8,442 nt of DNA from JACRDV01 sp024860865 [NCBI: Methanobacteriota archaeon] (GCA_024860865.1 JACRDV010000061.1:1-8442), one strand, 5' to 3'. Counted from the stretch's first letter, positions 1 through 5,674 are shown. A program made the numbers and translations. Notes: generated from the sequence alone by a model not told the origin.

Positions 1-1
1 G

Positions 2-415
2 AAACCAAAGGACCTAACGAAAGTAACAGTGCGGCTCAATACACTTATTGATGAGTTAACTAATAGTGACTATAAAAATATCAGGTTAGTCTTTGATTCT
101 TATACAACTTTGATGTTAGTTTCTGGAATTTCTGAAATATCTGCTAGTGCTATAATGTTTGCTCGTAGTCTATTTGCAAAAATGTATGAGCTCAAGCGCG
201 AGACAGCAATTCTTATAAGTACATGTGAAGTGCTTTCACATGAGATAGAAACGCTTTTTAATCATCATATTGATGGTGTAGTTGACTTAAGAGTTAAAGA
301 AGTTGCTAGTAAGCTTCAAAGGACTTTAAGAGTTCGAAAACTCATTGGCGTAATACATTCTACTGGGGAAGTTCCATATGAAGTCGTGGAAGCTGGAATT
401 GTCATTAGAAGATGA
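2..415 (+). CDS. KaiC/RadA-like RecA-fold ATPase, C-terminal part (5' end outside window)
   Basis: The reading frame is open from base 2 with no stop before the internal GTG at 29, and the residues ahead of that GTG (PKDLTKVTV) continue the KaiC-type fold. The gene therefore begins upstream of the window, and 29 should not be taken as the start. What remains is the second half of a RecA-fold core: a hydrophobic strand ending in Asp (RLVFDS) as Walker B, a helix with FARSLFAKMYELKRETAIL, an ILISTCEV strand, then IDGVVDLRV and a final KLIG...YEVVEAGIVI hairpin, as in KaiC and Rad55/RadB-like ATPases. Walker A would lie upstream and cannot be checked. Archaeal members are usually regulatory ATPases; the substrate is unknown. 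The stop overlaps the next start as ATGA, so the pair is probably translated together. Confidence 0.82.
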   Translation, partial: KPKDLTKVTVRLNTLIDELTNSDYKNIRLVFDSYTTLMLVSGISEISASAIMFARSLFAKMYELKRETAILISTCEVLSHEIETLFNHHIDGVVDLRVKEVASKLQRTLRVRKLIGVIHSTGEVPYEVVEAGIVIRR

Positions 416-633
416 GTCAATTTAAAATTGTGAAAGTTATGTTTTATAAAAAAGAAATGATTGAGTTACATGAAATAATTTTGATGGTAGCAAAATATTT
501 TCAGGCAAATCTCACTGCTTACAAAGAGTTTTTGAAAATTAACTGCAATTCAGTCGAATTCACTCAGTTATCCTCAGCCAAACATAAATATGCTATCTTT
601 TTGCTTATCAATGCCATTAAACAATCAATCTGA
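412..633 (+). CDS. UPF0058 family small protein
   Basis: This 73-residue protein matches the archaeal UPF0058 pattern by eye: KKEMIELHEIILMVAKYF near the start, then a Y-F-L-I stretch, and a C-terminal S-A-K-H-K-Y-A-I-F-L-L helix corresponding to the family's SKxEHKxAIFxL signature. It is predicted all-helical, with no membrane segment. No biochemical role is established that I can name. The start at 412 overlaps the stop of the ATPase gene (ATGA), favouring translational coupling. A second ATG at 439 would give MFYKKEMIELHE, closer to where family members usually begin, so the first nine residues are uncertain. It ends about 40 bases before a hairpin and T-tract that probably terminate the operon. 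Confidence 0.78.
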   Translation: MSQFKIVKVMFYKKEMIELHEIILMVAKYFQANLTAYKEFLKINCNSVEFTQLSSAKHKYAIFLLINAIKQSI

Positions 634-670
634 ACTTACCAGAAATAAAGACAATACCTTTTAAAAACTA

Positions 671-731
671 TGATAGTGCTAAATATCCATTGGATATTTT
701 AAATAAGGCACTATTAAGTTTTAGTTTTTTT
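671..731 (+). terminator. compound stem-loop followed by T-tract
   Basis: An outer stem pairs 671-679 with 708-716 (core ATAGTGC/GCACTAT at 673-679 and 708-714, plus one G-U and one A-U pair). Inside it, AAATATCC (681-688) pairs with GGATATTT (692-699) around a 3-base loop. Directly downstream lies a T-rich run (718-731, seven T at its end). Archaeal termination depends mainly on T-tracts, so this is a reasonable end for the ATPase-UPF0058 transcript. A regulatory RNA structure is the alternative. Confidence 0.55.
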
Positions 732-756
732 AATTCTATGCTAGTCGGTTTTTCAA

Positions 757-805
757 TTTGTCTGCCTGAGTTGATTGTCTGACATATGTCAGACAAAAAT
801 CTGAC
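757..805. promoter_or_regulatory. GTCTGAC half-site cluster with a perfect 22-bp palindrome (probable operator)
   Basis: Bases 775-796 are a perfect palindrome, TTGTCTGACAT followed by its own reverse complement. A further half-site TTTGTCTG lies at 757-764, 17 bases before the palindrome's GTCTG. TCTGAC at 800-805 forms a second inverted repeat with GTCAGA at 788-793. Four GTCTG/CAGAC-type half-sites in 49 bases, about 70 to 120 bases ahead of the next start codon, look like a binding array for a dimeric regulator of the gene at 877. The palindrome has no T-tract after it, so a terminator is less likely. The regulator is not identified. Confidence 0.6.
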
Positions 806-810
806 CAACG

Positions 811-831
811 AATAAATACAATGTATTATAA
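811..831 (+). promoter_or_regulatory. candidate TATA region for the gene at 877
   Basis: Two overlapping AT-rich options are visible: AATAAATA at 811-818 and TATTATAA at 824-831. With the archaeal spacing of about 25 bases, these would start RNA near 840 or 853, leaving a short leader that contains the AAGGT ribosome site. Both lie just downstream of the half-site cluster. The whole region is AT-rich, so the exact box is uncertain. Confidence 0.35.
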
Positions 832-865
832 CTTTAATTAGAGAATCTTAAATCTATAATCTGCT

Positions 866-870
866 AAGGT
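866..870 (+). promoter_or_regulatory. Shine-Dalgarno AAGGT for the gene at 877
   Basis: AAGGT lies 6 bases before the ATG at 877. It supports that start over the next in-frame ATG at 901. Confidence 0.5.
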
Positions 871-876
871 TAAACC

Positions 877-1320
877 ATGCCTGAATTGAGTTCAGCTATA
901 ATGAAAGGAGTTGTCCGAGATCTCAAACCCGACGTAGCTATTAATAAACAACAAGCTCATGCAGGCGAACAAGTTAATTTAAATAATGTGGAAGCTTTAG
1001 TTCTGACTAAAGACAACAATTTAGTTTTTGGGAATGTCTTGAAATTTGACCAAAATGCAAATGTTTGGTTAACTCAACCAAAGGCAGTTGATTCCTCTGG
1101 TTCTCAGCATCAGTTTACAGTTAAGTTAAATGGCAAAGATGTTGAAGTGAAAAGTGTTCTTTTCCATAATTCTTTTATAAAATCAATCTATGTTGTAAGC
1201 GGCCAAATTGAAACTGTTCCTTCAAATGGCAGTCCAACTTATGAAGTCATTAATGACTCAAGCAGGTCGGAAACTAAACAAACAAAGCCGACTCTAAAGA
1301 AATCATATGAAATTGAGTGA
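877..1320 (+). CDS. uncharacterised beta-rich protein, first gene of a two-gene operon
   Basis: I do not recognise this 147-residue protein. It has no cysteine, no signal peptide and no membrane helix, so it is probably cytoplasmic. Residues about 35-115 alternate polar and hydrophobic segments (for example EALVLTKDNNLVFGNVLKF, HQFTVKLNGKDVEVKSVLF, IKSIYVVSGQIETV), which suggests a beta-sandwich or barrel. The last 30 or so residues are rich in Ser, Thr, Lys and Glu and look disordered. The start at 877 is supported by AAGGT six bases upstream. Only six bases separate its stop from the next ATG, so the two genes are almost certainly co-transcribed. The GTCTGAC half-site cluster upstream suggests tight regulation. 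Its partner carries a probable metal site, and the two products may act together. No function can be assigned from sequence alone. Confidence 0.72.
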   Translation: MPELSSAIMKGVVRDLKPDVAINKQQAHAGEQVNLNNVEALVLTKDNNLVFGNVLKFDQNANVWLTQPKAVDSSGSQHQFTVKLNGKDVEVKSVLFHNSFIKSIYVVSGQIETVPSNGSPTYEVINDSSRSETKQTKPTLKKSYEIE

Positions 1321-1321
1321 T
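1317..1321 (+). promoter_or_regulatory. GTGAT ribosome site overlapping the stop of the upstream gene
   Basis: GTGAT is complementary to part of the usual archaeal 16S rRNA tail. It overlaps the TGA stop (1318-1320) of the preceding gene and sits 5 bases before the ATG at 1327. This favours translational coupling of the two unknown genes. Confidence 0.4.
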
Positions 1322-1326
1322 AAAAA

Positions 1327-1926
1327 ATGGTTGAACCAATTTTCGCAACAATCGATGAATGTATAAATGAAGCAATTGATTGCTTCAGCAAAAAAGAATT
1401 AAGAGGATTTGTTTCTGCCTTTAAGAAAGCAGCTGAGGAACTTCATGGTTCTGAATCTTATCAATTTAGACCTTGGGATTATAATGCTCCTTTAGCTGAA
1501 AAAATCCGTGAGCTAGAAACTTTAATTGAAATTTTTGCATATAGTGCTAAAATAAAATATCATCATTATAAGTATCCTTGCTCTGGCAGAGAATGCAATC
1601 CAAAGTGGAGCCCAATATTGGCCTGCGATGGCTTCACTTCGTGTTACACAGCATATAATCTTCACCAAGATCACAAGTGCCTTTATTGCGCAGGTCATTT
1701 AGCTTACGATTCTCAAATAACCATTAATGGAAAAGAATACAATTTGGATACTTGGTCCAACTATGGCTCTTGGGAGCCTTTTGAAATAGCATTTAAAGCT
1801 TTCTTAAAATTTTATGAGGACGTTCGAAAAGCCATGTTCGATGAAAACCTGATTGGGAAGAGTTCGCTCACTAAATTCGTCAATTTGTTGCAAAAGATCG
1901 ACAGCAGTTTAAAAACTACCCAATAA
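1327..1926 (+). CDS. uncharacterised protein with six clustered cysteines (probable zinc site)
   Basis: I do not recognise this 199-residue protein. Residues 1-80 are predicted helical (FSKKELRGFVSAFKKAAEEL, LAEKIRELETLIEIFAYSAKI). The centre holds six cysteines, C85, C90, C100, C106, C118 and C121, with histidines H113, H116 and H124 nearby. Spacing is C-x4-C, x9, C-x5-C, x11, C-x2-C. The last pair, HKCLYCAGH, looks like half of a zinc knuckle, so one or two bound zinc ions are likely; an iron-sulfur site is possible but less so. Residues 145-199 are again helical and rich in aromatic residues and lysine. No membrane segment or export signal is seen, and two extra cysteines (12, 19) lie outside the cluster. 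It follows the gene at 877 by six bases and is probably in the same operon. The helical frame around a metal-bound core would suit a structural or nucleic-acid-binding role, but that is speculation. Confidence 0.75.
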   Translation: MVEPIFATIDECINEAIDCFSKKELRGFVSAFKKAAEELHGSESYQFRPWDYNAPLAEKIRELETLIEIFAYSAKIKYHHYKYPCSGRECNPKWSPILACDGFTSCYTAYNLHQDHKCLYCAGHLAYDSQITINGKEYNLDTWSNYGSWEPFEIAFKAFLKFYEDVRKAMFDENLIGKSSLTKFVNLLQKIDSSLKTTQ

Positions 1927-1955
1927 AGCACTAAATTAATTTATTCTAATCTTAA

Positions 1956-2009
1956 CTTTTAGTTGTTTTAATCTAGAAAGCAATTTTTTGATTATTTTAC
2001 TTGCTTTTA
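1956..2009 (+). terminator. T-tracts and long-loop inverted repeat after the unknown operon
   Basis: AAAGCAA (1977-1983) pairs with TTGCTTT (2001-2007) across a 17-base T-rich loop, and the pairing can be extended outward by CTA/TAG with one bulged G. Several T-runs occur here (1985-1989, 1994-1998, 2004-2008). This suits archaeal T-tract termination of the 877-1926 transcript, but the hairpin is weak. Confidence 0.35.
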
Positions 2010-2080
2010 GAATACAATAGCTAAAATTATTTCACACTAAGTAACCTTTATTACTTGAATCTTAAATCTTAAGGCTGACT

Positions 2081-2185
2081 TTAACTTTTTTCAACTACCA
2101 TCCCTCCAAGGATTTCTTTTATCTTTTTCTTAAAACCATACGTCCACTTCAGTTCTGCTGTGAATTCGCTGGATGAATGTACCGC
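2081..2185 (-). pseudogene. possible C-terminal gene remnant, start-less reading frame
   Basis: On the minus strand, a frame ending in TAA at 2081-2083 reads back through 34 codons to an in-frame TGA at 2186-2188, with no ATG, GTG or TTG near its beginning. The translation (ELKWTYGFKKKIKEILGGM in its middle) has a protein-like composition, and its base composition resembles the neighbouring ATPase gene more than the AT-rich flank. It may be the tail of a decayed or truncated gene brought in with the ATPase. It could also be chance; I cannot name a family. Confidence 0.22.
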
Positions 2186-2204
2186 TCAGGCAATCCAGCA
2201 TAAA

Positions 2205-2214
2205 CTTATTTAAG
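2205..2214 (+). promoter_or_regulatory. TATA box of the ATPase gene
   Basis: CTTATTTAAG, preceded by an A-rich element (CATAAA) suitable as a BRE, lies about 35 bases before the ATG at 2246. With the usual spacing, transcription would begin near 2235-2240, so the mRNA would be leaderless or have a leader of about ten bases. No Shine-Dalgarno motif is seen, in keeping with this. Confidence 0.55.
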
Positions 2215-2245
2215 TAGTTGTCACTACTAAGTAGTGGGTACTACT
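2212..2245 (+). repeat. two tandem 17-bp repeats, each an AGTAGT-N4-ACTACT inverted repeat (probable operator)
   Basis: AAGTAGTTGTCACTACT (2212-2228) is followed directly by AAGTAGTGGGTACTACT (2229-2245), 14 of 17 bases identical. All differences fall in the 4-base spacer between the inverted half-sites AGTAGT and ACTACT. The junction also forms a 15-bp palindrome, CACTACT-A-AGTAGTG (2222-2236). The array fills the space between the TATA box and the ATG. A protein bound there would block initiation, which suggests repression, perhaps by the ATPase itself through its predicted winged-helix domain. Confidence 0.65.
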
Positions 2246-3346
2246 ATGTACTTCGACGAAGAACCGAAGCACAGTCTGGAAGATTTCTACGATAGGGAGG
2301 GGGAACTGAAAGAATTCCTCGATTCCATTCGCGCTGGCAGAAAGCTCATTTTGGCCATAGGCTTAAGACGGAGCGGAAAAACCTCGCTTTTGAACGTGGG
2401 ATTGGCGCTTGCGAACCTACCTTACCTTATTGTGGATGTGAGGGAACTGGCTAAGTTCCCCAGGGCCACTCATTCAGATTTGCTTAGAATTCTCGAGCGA
2501 GCTATTCGCAGGATGGTCGAAAGGCATAGGGTAATGGATTTTCTCAAACGCGTGAAAGGTGTGAAGATTTATGGCTTTGAAATAGAGTTTGAGCGCGGGG
2601 AAAAGAAACCAGACTTAGGGGAGCTCTTCGAGGAACTGGATAGGTGGGCAGGGAAGAAGGGCAAGAAGGTGGTGGTGGCTTTTGATGAAGCACAACTTCT
2701 AGCAAGGGCAACTACTTGGAGATTTCAGATGTTTTTGGCCCACGCATATGATTATTTAAGAAACACCATTTTCATACTCACAGGTTCAGAAGTGGGGTTA
2801 CTCTACGATTTCTTAGGCGTCGATGACCCTGAAGCTCCGCTCTATGGAAGGCATCGCGAGGAGGTAAAGCTTGATAGGTTCAGCGAGGAGAAATCAAGGG
2901 ACTTTTTACTCAAGGGGTTCAAGCAAGCCAGAGTTAAAGCCTCTGCCGATGTCATAGACTACGCAGTGAAAAAGCTTGACGGAATAGTCGGTTGGCTCAC
3001 CGCATTTGGAGGCAAGGCCTTGAAGATGGGGACCCGAAAAGAAGTTGTTGATGAGGTGCTGGAGGAGGAAAGCAAGCTATCGATCCAAGAACTGGAACAT
3101 TTCCTTAACGTTAGAATGATCGCTAAGAAAAGATACATGGTCATGGTGAAGGGATTAGCGAAAGAACCTTTGGGTTGGGGGAATCTTAAATCGCTTGTTG
3201 AAAAGGAGTGTGGACCTATTTACAACAAAAATTTCACTGAGCTTCTCCATAACTTAGTTAAAGCTGGCTTCGTCGAGCAGCGCGGTGAGCTTTATACCAT
3301 CTCTGATCCGGTGCTCCTTTATGCTCTGAAGGAAAAGAGGCGCTGA
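2246..3346 (+). CDS. archaeal ATPase (PF01637-type, STAND-like P-loop NTPase) with C-terminal winged helix
   Basis: I place the start at the ATG at 2246, giving 366 residues beginning MYFDEEPK. The family normally opens with such a segment followed by a DFYDREGEL motif (here about 13-21). A GTG at 2234 adds four residues but lies inside the operator repeats. Walker A is GLRRSGKT (39-46) and Walker B is VVVAFDE (142-148). A sensor-like strand reads ILTGSEVG, followed by a PLYGRHREE segment typical of the family. Residues from about 290 on look like a winged helix (NFTELLHNLVKAGFV... then GELYTISDPVLLYAL). Family members are probably regulatory or DNA-associated ATPases, usually of unknown role. 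The gene stands alone with its own promoter and tandem operator. Its base composition is richer in G+C than the flanks (31 of 60 bases at 2641-2700 against 21 of 60 at 541-600), suggesting acquisition from elsewhere. Confidence 0.88.
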   Translation: MYFDEEPKHSLEDFYDREGELKEFLDSIRAGRKLILAIGLRRSGKTSLLNVGLALANLPYLIVDVRELAKFPRATHSDLLRILERAIRRMVERHRVMDFLKRVKGVKIYGFEIEFERGEKKPDLGELFEELDRWAGKKGKKVVVAFDEAQLLARATTWRFQMFLAHAYDYLRNTIFILTGSEVGLLYDFLGVDDPEAPLYGRHREEVKLDRFSEEKSRDFLLKGFKQARVKASADVIDYAVKKLDGIVGWLTAFGGKALKMGTRKEVVDEVLEEESKLSIQELEHFLNVRMIAKKRYMVMVKGLAKEPLGWGNLKSLVEKECGPIYNKNFTELLHNLVKAGFVEQRGELYTISDPVLLYALKEKRR

Positions 3347-3397
3347 ACTGGGCTGTCCTAGTAGTATCTTCGAAATGCACAAGAATGCCTTCTATTG

Positions 3398-3436
3398 ACT
3401 GAGAAATGCTCAACTCTCAGTAGCTGGCTTATTAGG
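3398..3436 (+). terminator. possible terminator after the ATPase gene
   Basis: ACTGAGA (3398-3404) pairs perfectly with TCTCAGT (3415-3421) around a 10-base loop, about 50 bases after the ATPase stop. A loosely T-rich stretch follows. The T-run is short, so the call is tentative. Confidence 0.3.
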
Positions 3437-3637
3437 ATTTATTTTCTAGGCAGTTGTTACAAGATTTTATAATCTAACTCAAAGAGGGTTTAGCCTTGTA
3501 CTAATTAATTTTGTTAGCACTTCGACGAAAGAAATCAATACCTTGGTTTCGAGAAATTTCAAGAATCGGAAGCAGAAAATGTGTTGAATTCGATAGCATT
3601 GTAGCTTTTGGTTTTCAGCATAAGCACATCAATGGTA

Positions 3638-3671
3638 AACTAAACAATTTACTCAAAGTATTAGTTTAGTT
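3638..3671 (-). terminator. inverted repeat downstream of the FttA-like gene, possible terminator
   Basis: AACTAAAC (3638-3645) and GTTTAGTT (3664-3671) form an 8-bp stem with an 18-base loop. The repeat lies about 45 bases past the minus-strand nuclease stop. Read on the minus strand, T-rich segments flank it. It could stop transcription from either side of this convergent junction. Confidence 0.3.
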
Positions 3672-3713
3672 AGTATTAGCAAAATTGTGAATAGCTAGAT
3701 TATTCACTTAAAA

Positions 3714-5543
3714 CTATAATCGAATAGCATCCAAATTTCTGGGAACCCAAACTTCTGTTTTAATTCTGTTCTCTAGTGTTTGGCCAAACTCTAAGCTGGT
3801 TTCTTCCTCACCATGACACACTATGATTTTCTTTGGAACAACTGATAAGCTCTGAACGAAGTTAAGTAGTTGCGGCCTGTCGGCATGTGCTGAGAATAGC
3901 AGCGGAGCTACTTTAATTTTGAGTTCAATTTCTTCACCAGTTGGAAGCTTAACGAATTTTTGGCCATCTAAAATTTCTCGACCAGTGGTACCTTCCACCT
4001 GATACCCAACTATAATTAAAGTATTTTTCGGGTCATTGAGCTCTTTTAAATAGTCGATCACAGGACCGCCTGTCATCATTCCAGAAGTTGCAAGTATTAT
4101 AGCGGGTTCTTCTCTTAAAAGGACTTTTGCTCTGTGTTTTTTCTTGACTATGTGGAATAGTGGAGAATAAATTGGATTCTCATGCGTGTAATAAATCCTG
4201 CGCTGAAGGCTTTCTTTAAGATATTCTGGATAAGTTAAATAGATAGAATTTACTTCATTTATCATTCCATCAATAAAAACAGGAGTTTTTTCAAGTATAC
4301 CTGAGCGCATATACTCTTGAATTATAAGTAGCAATTCTTGAGATCTGCCCACTGCGAAAACTGGAATTAAAACTTTTCCTTTTTGTGAAATAGTTTTCTT
4401 AATAGTTTCAATTAATTCAGTTTCAAGTGTTTTCCTAGCTCGATGGATATCGATCTTTCGACCATAAGTACTTTCGATAACTAGTGTATCAGTGGTTAGG
4501 TTAGATTCAGCCCGCTCTAAAAACCTTGTATTTAAAAAACAAAAATCTCCAGTGTAGAAAAATTTGCTCTGAGGAGTTTCTAAGTAAATAGAACTTGAGC
4601 CAATTACATGGCCAGAATTATATAAAGTAACCTTGATATCTGGCGCAGCATTGATTTGCTCTTTGTATTGGATTGGAATTGTGTGGGCGATTAACTGATT
4701 GATGTGCTCTTCTTGATAAGGTGGAGAAAATCCTCTCTTTTGGAGAACTCTACGATTGTCGAGTTGAAGTAGAACCATTATGTCAAGAGTTGGGCGAGTG
4801 CAATAAACCGGGCCATCATAACCAATTTTAAAGATGTATGGAACTGAACCTGAATGATCAATATGGGCATGAGAGATTATTATGGCATCAAGTTTTTTCA
4901 CATCAAACTCTGGTGCATTAAGCTTTGGCAAAAGAGATTCGGGCTTGTCTGTTTCGATCCCACAATCTAGCAAAACTCTACTACTTGGAGTTTGAACAAA
5001 TAAGCATGAACCTCCAACTTCTCTACAGCCACCAAGTGCTGTCAATCTCAGCCAAAATTCTTCTTCGGACTTTTTTCTAAATATCCGTTCAGCAATCTTT
5101 TCTAAAAAAGCCTTCCTTTCATTTGAATATAAAATTCGGTTGACCATTTTTGTGATTTTAGAGGGAATTTCCAACCGTTCAGAGATATCAATGATCCAAC
5201 CAGTTGCCCAAATTAACTGATTAATTATTTCTGATCTATTAGCCAAGAAAAATCCCTTTTTTAATTCAACTAAAGCTTCGCCTAGTTCATCATTTCTATA
5301 GATTTTATTGAGAGCATGCTCAGATATCTTTTCATAAATAATTTTTTCAAGTTCAAAAGGGGGAACTCTAATGGATGGATCTGATCGAACAACTGCTTTT
5401 CCATCTAATTTTATTGAAAGCTCCTTAAGTAACTCTGGAGTAAATACAACTGGCTTTTTTGTATAAAGAGCTATAAATGGGCCTTCATACTTTATTTTAG
5501 TAATTTTAAGTCGTCTTTGAAGTTCAGAATCAATTTGATGCAA
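3714..5543 (-). CDS. fttA: FttA/aCPSF1-type KH-domain beta-CASP ribonuclease (transcription termination factor)
   Basis: The product has 609 residues, a little shorter than typical aCPSF1. Order: an N-terminal KH-type domain (about 12-75; KIKYEGPFIALYTKKP, then VVRSDPSIRVPP), a second KH-like region (about 85-125), then the metallo-beta-lactamase and beta-CASP core. Catalytic residues are present: H225, H227, D229, H230 (HAHIDH), H312 (GHVIG), D333 (TGDF), E357 (ESTYG), H553 (FSAHAD) and H577 (CHGE). In other archaea this protein acts with RNA polymerase to cleave and release transcripts downstream of genes, binding RNA through the KH domains. Here the second KH lacks the GxxG loop: ANRS stands where GKGG is expected. 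The start is a TTG (5541-5543), backed by GAGGT upstream and an in-frame stop at 5571-5573. The nearest ATG-started alternative would cut the first KH domain. A second, canonical aCPSF1 elsewhere in the genome cannot be excluded, so the symbol is provisional. Confidence 0.88.
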   Translation of the reverse strand: MHQIDSELQRRLKITKIKYEGPFIALYTKKPVVFTPELLKELSIKLDGKAVVRSDPSIRVPPFELEKIIYEKISEHALNKIYRNDELGEALVELKKGFFLANRSEIINQLIWATGWIIDISERLEIPSKITKMVNRILYSNERKAFLEKIAERIFRKKSEEEFWLRLTALGGCREVGGSCLFVQTPSSRVLLDCGIETDKPESLLPKLNAPEFDVKKLDAIIISHAHIDHSGSVPYIFKIGYDGPVYCTRPTLDIMVLLQLDNRRVLQKRGFSPPYQEEHINQLIAHTIPIQYKEQINAAPDIKVTLYNSGHVIGSSSIYLETPQSKFFYTGDFCFLNTRFLERAESNLTTDTLVIESTYGRKIDIHRARKTLETELIETIKKTISQKGKVLIPVFAVGRSQELLLIIQEYMRSGILEKTPVFIDGMINEVNSIYLTYPEYLKESLQRRIYYTHENPIYSPLFHIVKKKHRAKVLLREEPAIILATSGMMTGGPVIDYLKELNDPKNTLIIVGYQVEGTTGREILDGQKFVKLPTGEEIELKIKVAPLLFSAHADRPQLLNFVQSLSVVPKKIIVCHGEEETSLEFGQTLENRIKTEVWVPRNLDAIRL

Positions 5544-5550
5544 GTTTAAA

Positions 5551-5555
5551 ACCTC
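5551..5555 (-). promoter_or_regulatory. Shine-Dalgarno GAGGT supporting the TTG start of the FttA-like gene
   Basis: On the minus strand, GAGGT lies 7 bases before the TTG at 5543-5541. It is the clearest ribosome site near the N-terminus and decides for the TTG start, since no ATG or GTG is available between the in-frame stop and the first KH domain. Confidence 0.5.
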
Positions 5556-5674
5556 GCTATTAGCTAAAGCTTAATTTTTTCATTCGTCAAAAAGTTCAGC
5601 TATTTCTATGTTGTAAAGTATAGATGTGGTGAATACAGAACCCATGTTACCCCGATTTAAGTTTTTTGTCTAAT

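Larger units (their letters stand above)
1927..2204. other. AT-rich intergenic stretch, no intact gene
   Basis: The first half (about 1927-2060) is very AT-rich with several T-tracts and a long-loop inverted repeat. The second half is less AT-rich. It contains a start-less minus-strand reading frame that ends at 2081, and a 7-bp inverted repeat, GCTGGAT (2168-2174) with ATCCAGC (2193-2199). I find no tRNA, CRISPR repeat or convincing small gene. Confidence 0.5.
3347..3713. other. convergent intergenic region, no convincing gene
   Basis: This stretch separates the plus-strand ATPase from the minus-strand nuclease, so it should hold the terminators of both. It has an inverted repeat near each end and is AT-rich. 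A plus-strand frame of 52 codons from a TTG at 3511 to TAG at 3667-3669 is open but lacks a ribosome site and a recognisable product, and I do not call it a gene. I see no RNA gene or mobile element. Confidence 0.5.

Noticed and set aside
29-31. GTG at 29 as the start of the first gene.
   Set aside because: The frame is open to the window edge, the residues before it continue the KaiC-type fold, and a start here would leave no Walker A.
2234-2245. GTG at 2234 as the start of the ATPase.
   Set aside because: It would place the first four codons inside the operator repeats and near the predicted transcription start. The ATG at 2246 matches the usual family N-terminus.
2959-3144. Minus-strand open frame inside the ATPase gene.
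   Set aside because: It is an antisense shadow of a well-supported gene with low-complexity serine-rich translation.
2251-3527. The 11-mer ACTTCGACGAA, present near the ATPase start and again near 3519, as flanking repeats of an inserted element.
   Set aside because: One copy is inside the coding sequence encoding FDE, the match does not extend, and the motif is nearly self-complementary. It is not a convincing insertion footprint.
3511-3669. Plus-strand frame of 52 codons from a TTG in the convergent gap.
   Set aside because: It has no ribosome site, no clear promoter and no recognisable motif, and it overlaps an inverted repeat. A frame this long is not surprising in 367 bases.
5580-5645. 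Minus-strand ATG frame of 21 codons upstream of the FttA-like gene, a possible leader peptide.
   Set aside because: It is short, has no clear ribosome site and no repeated regulatory codons or attenuator structure. Chance is enough to explain it.
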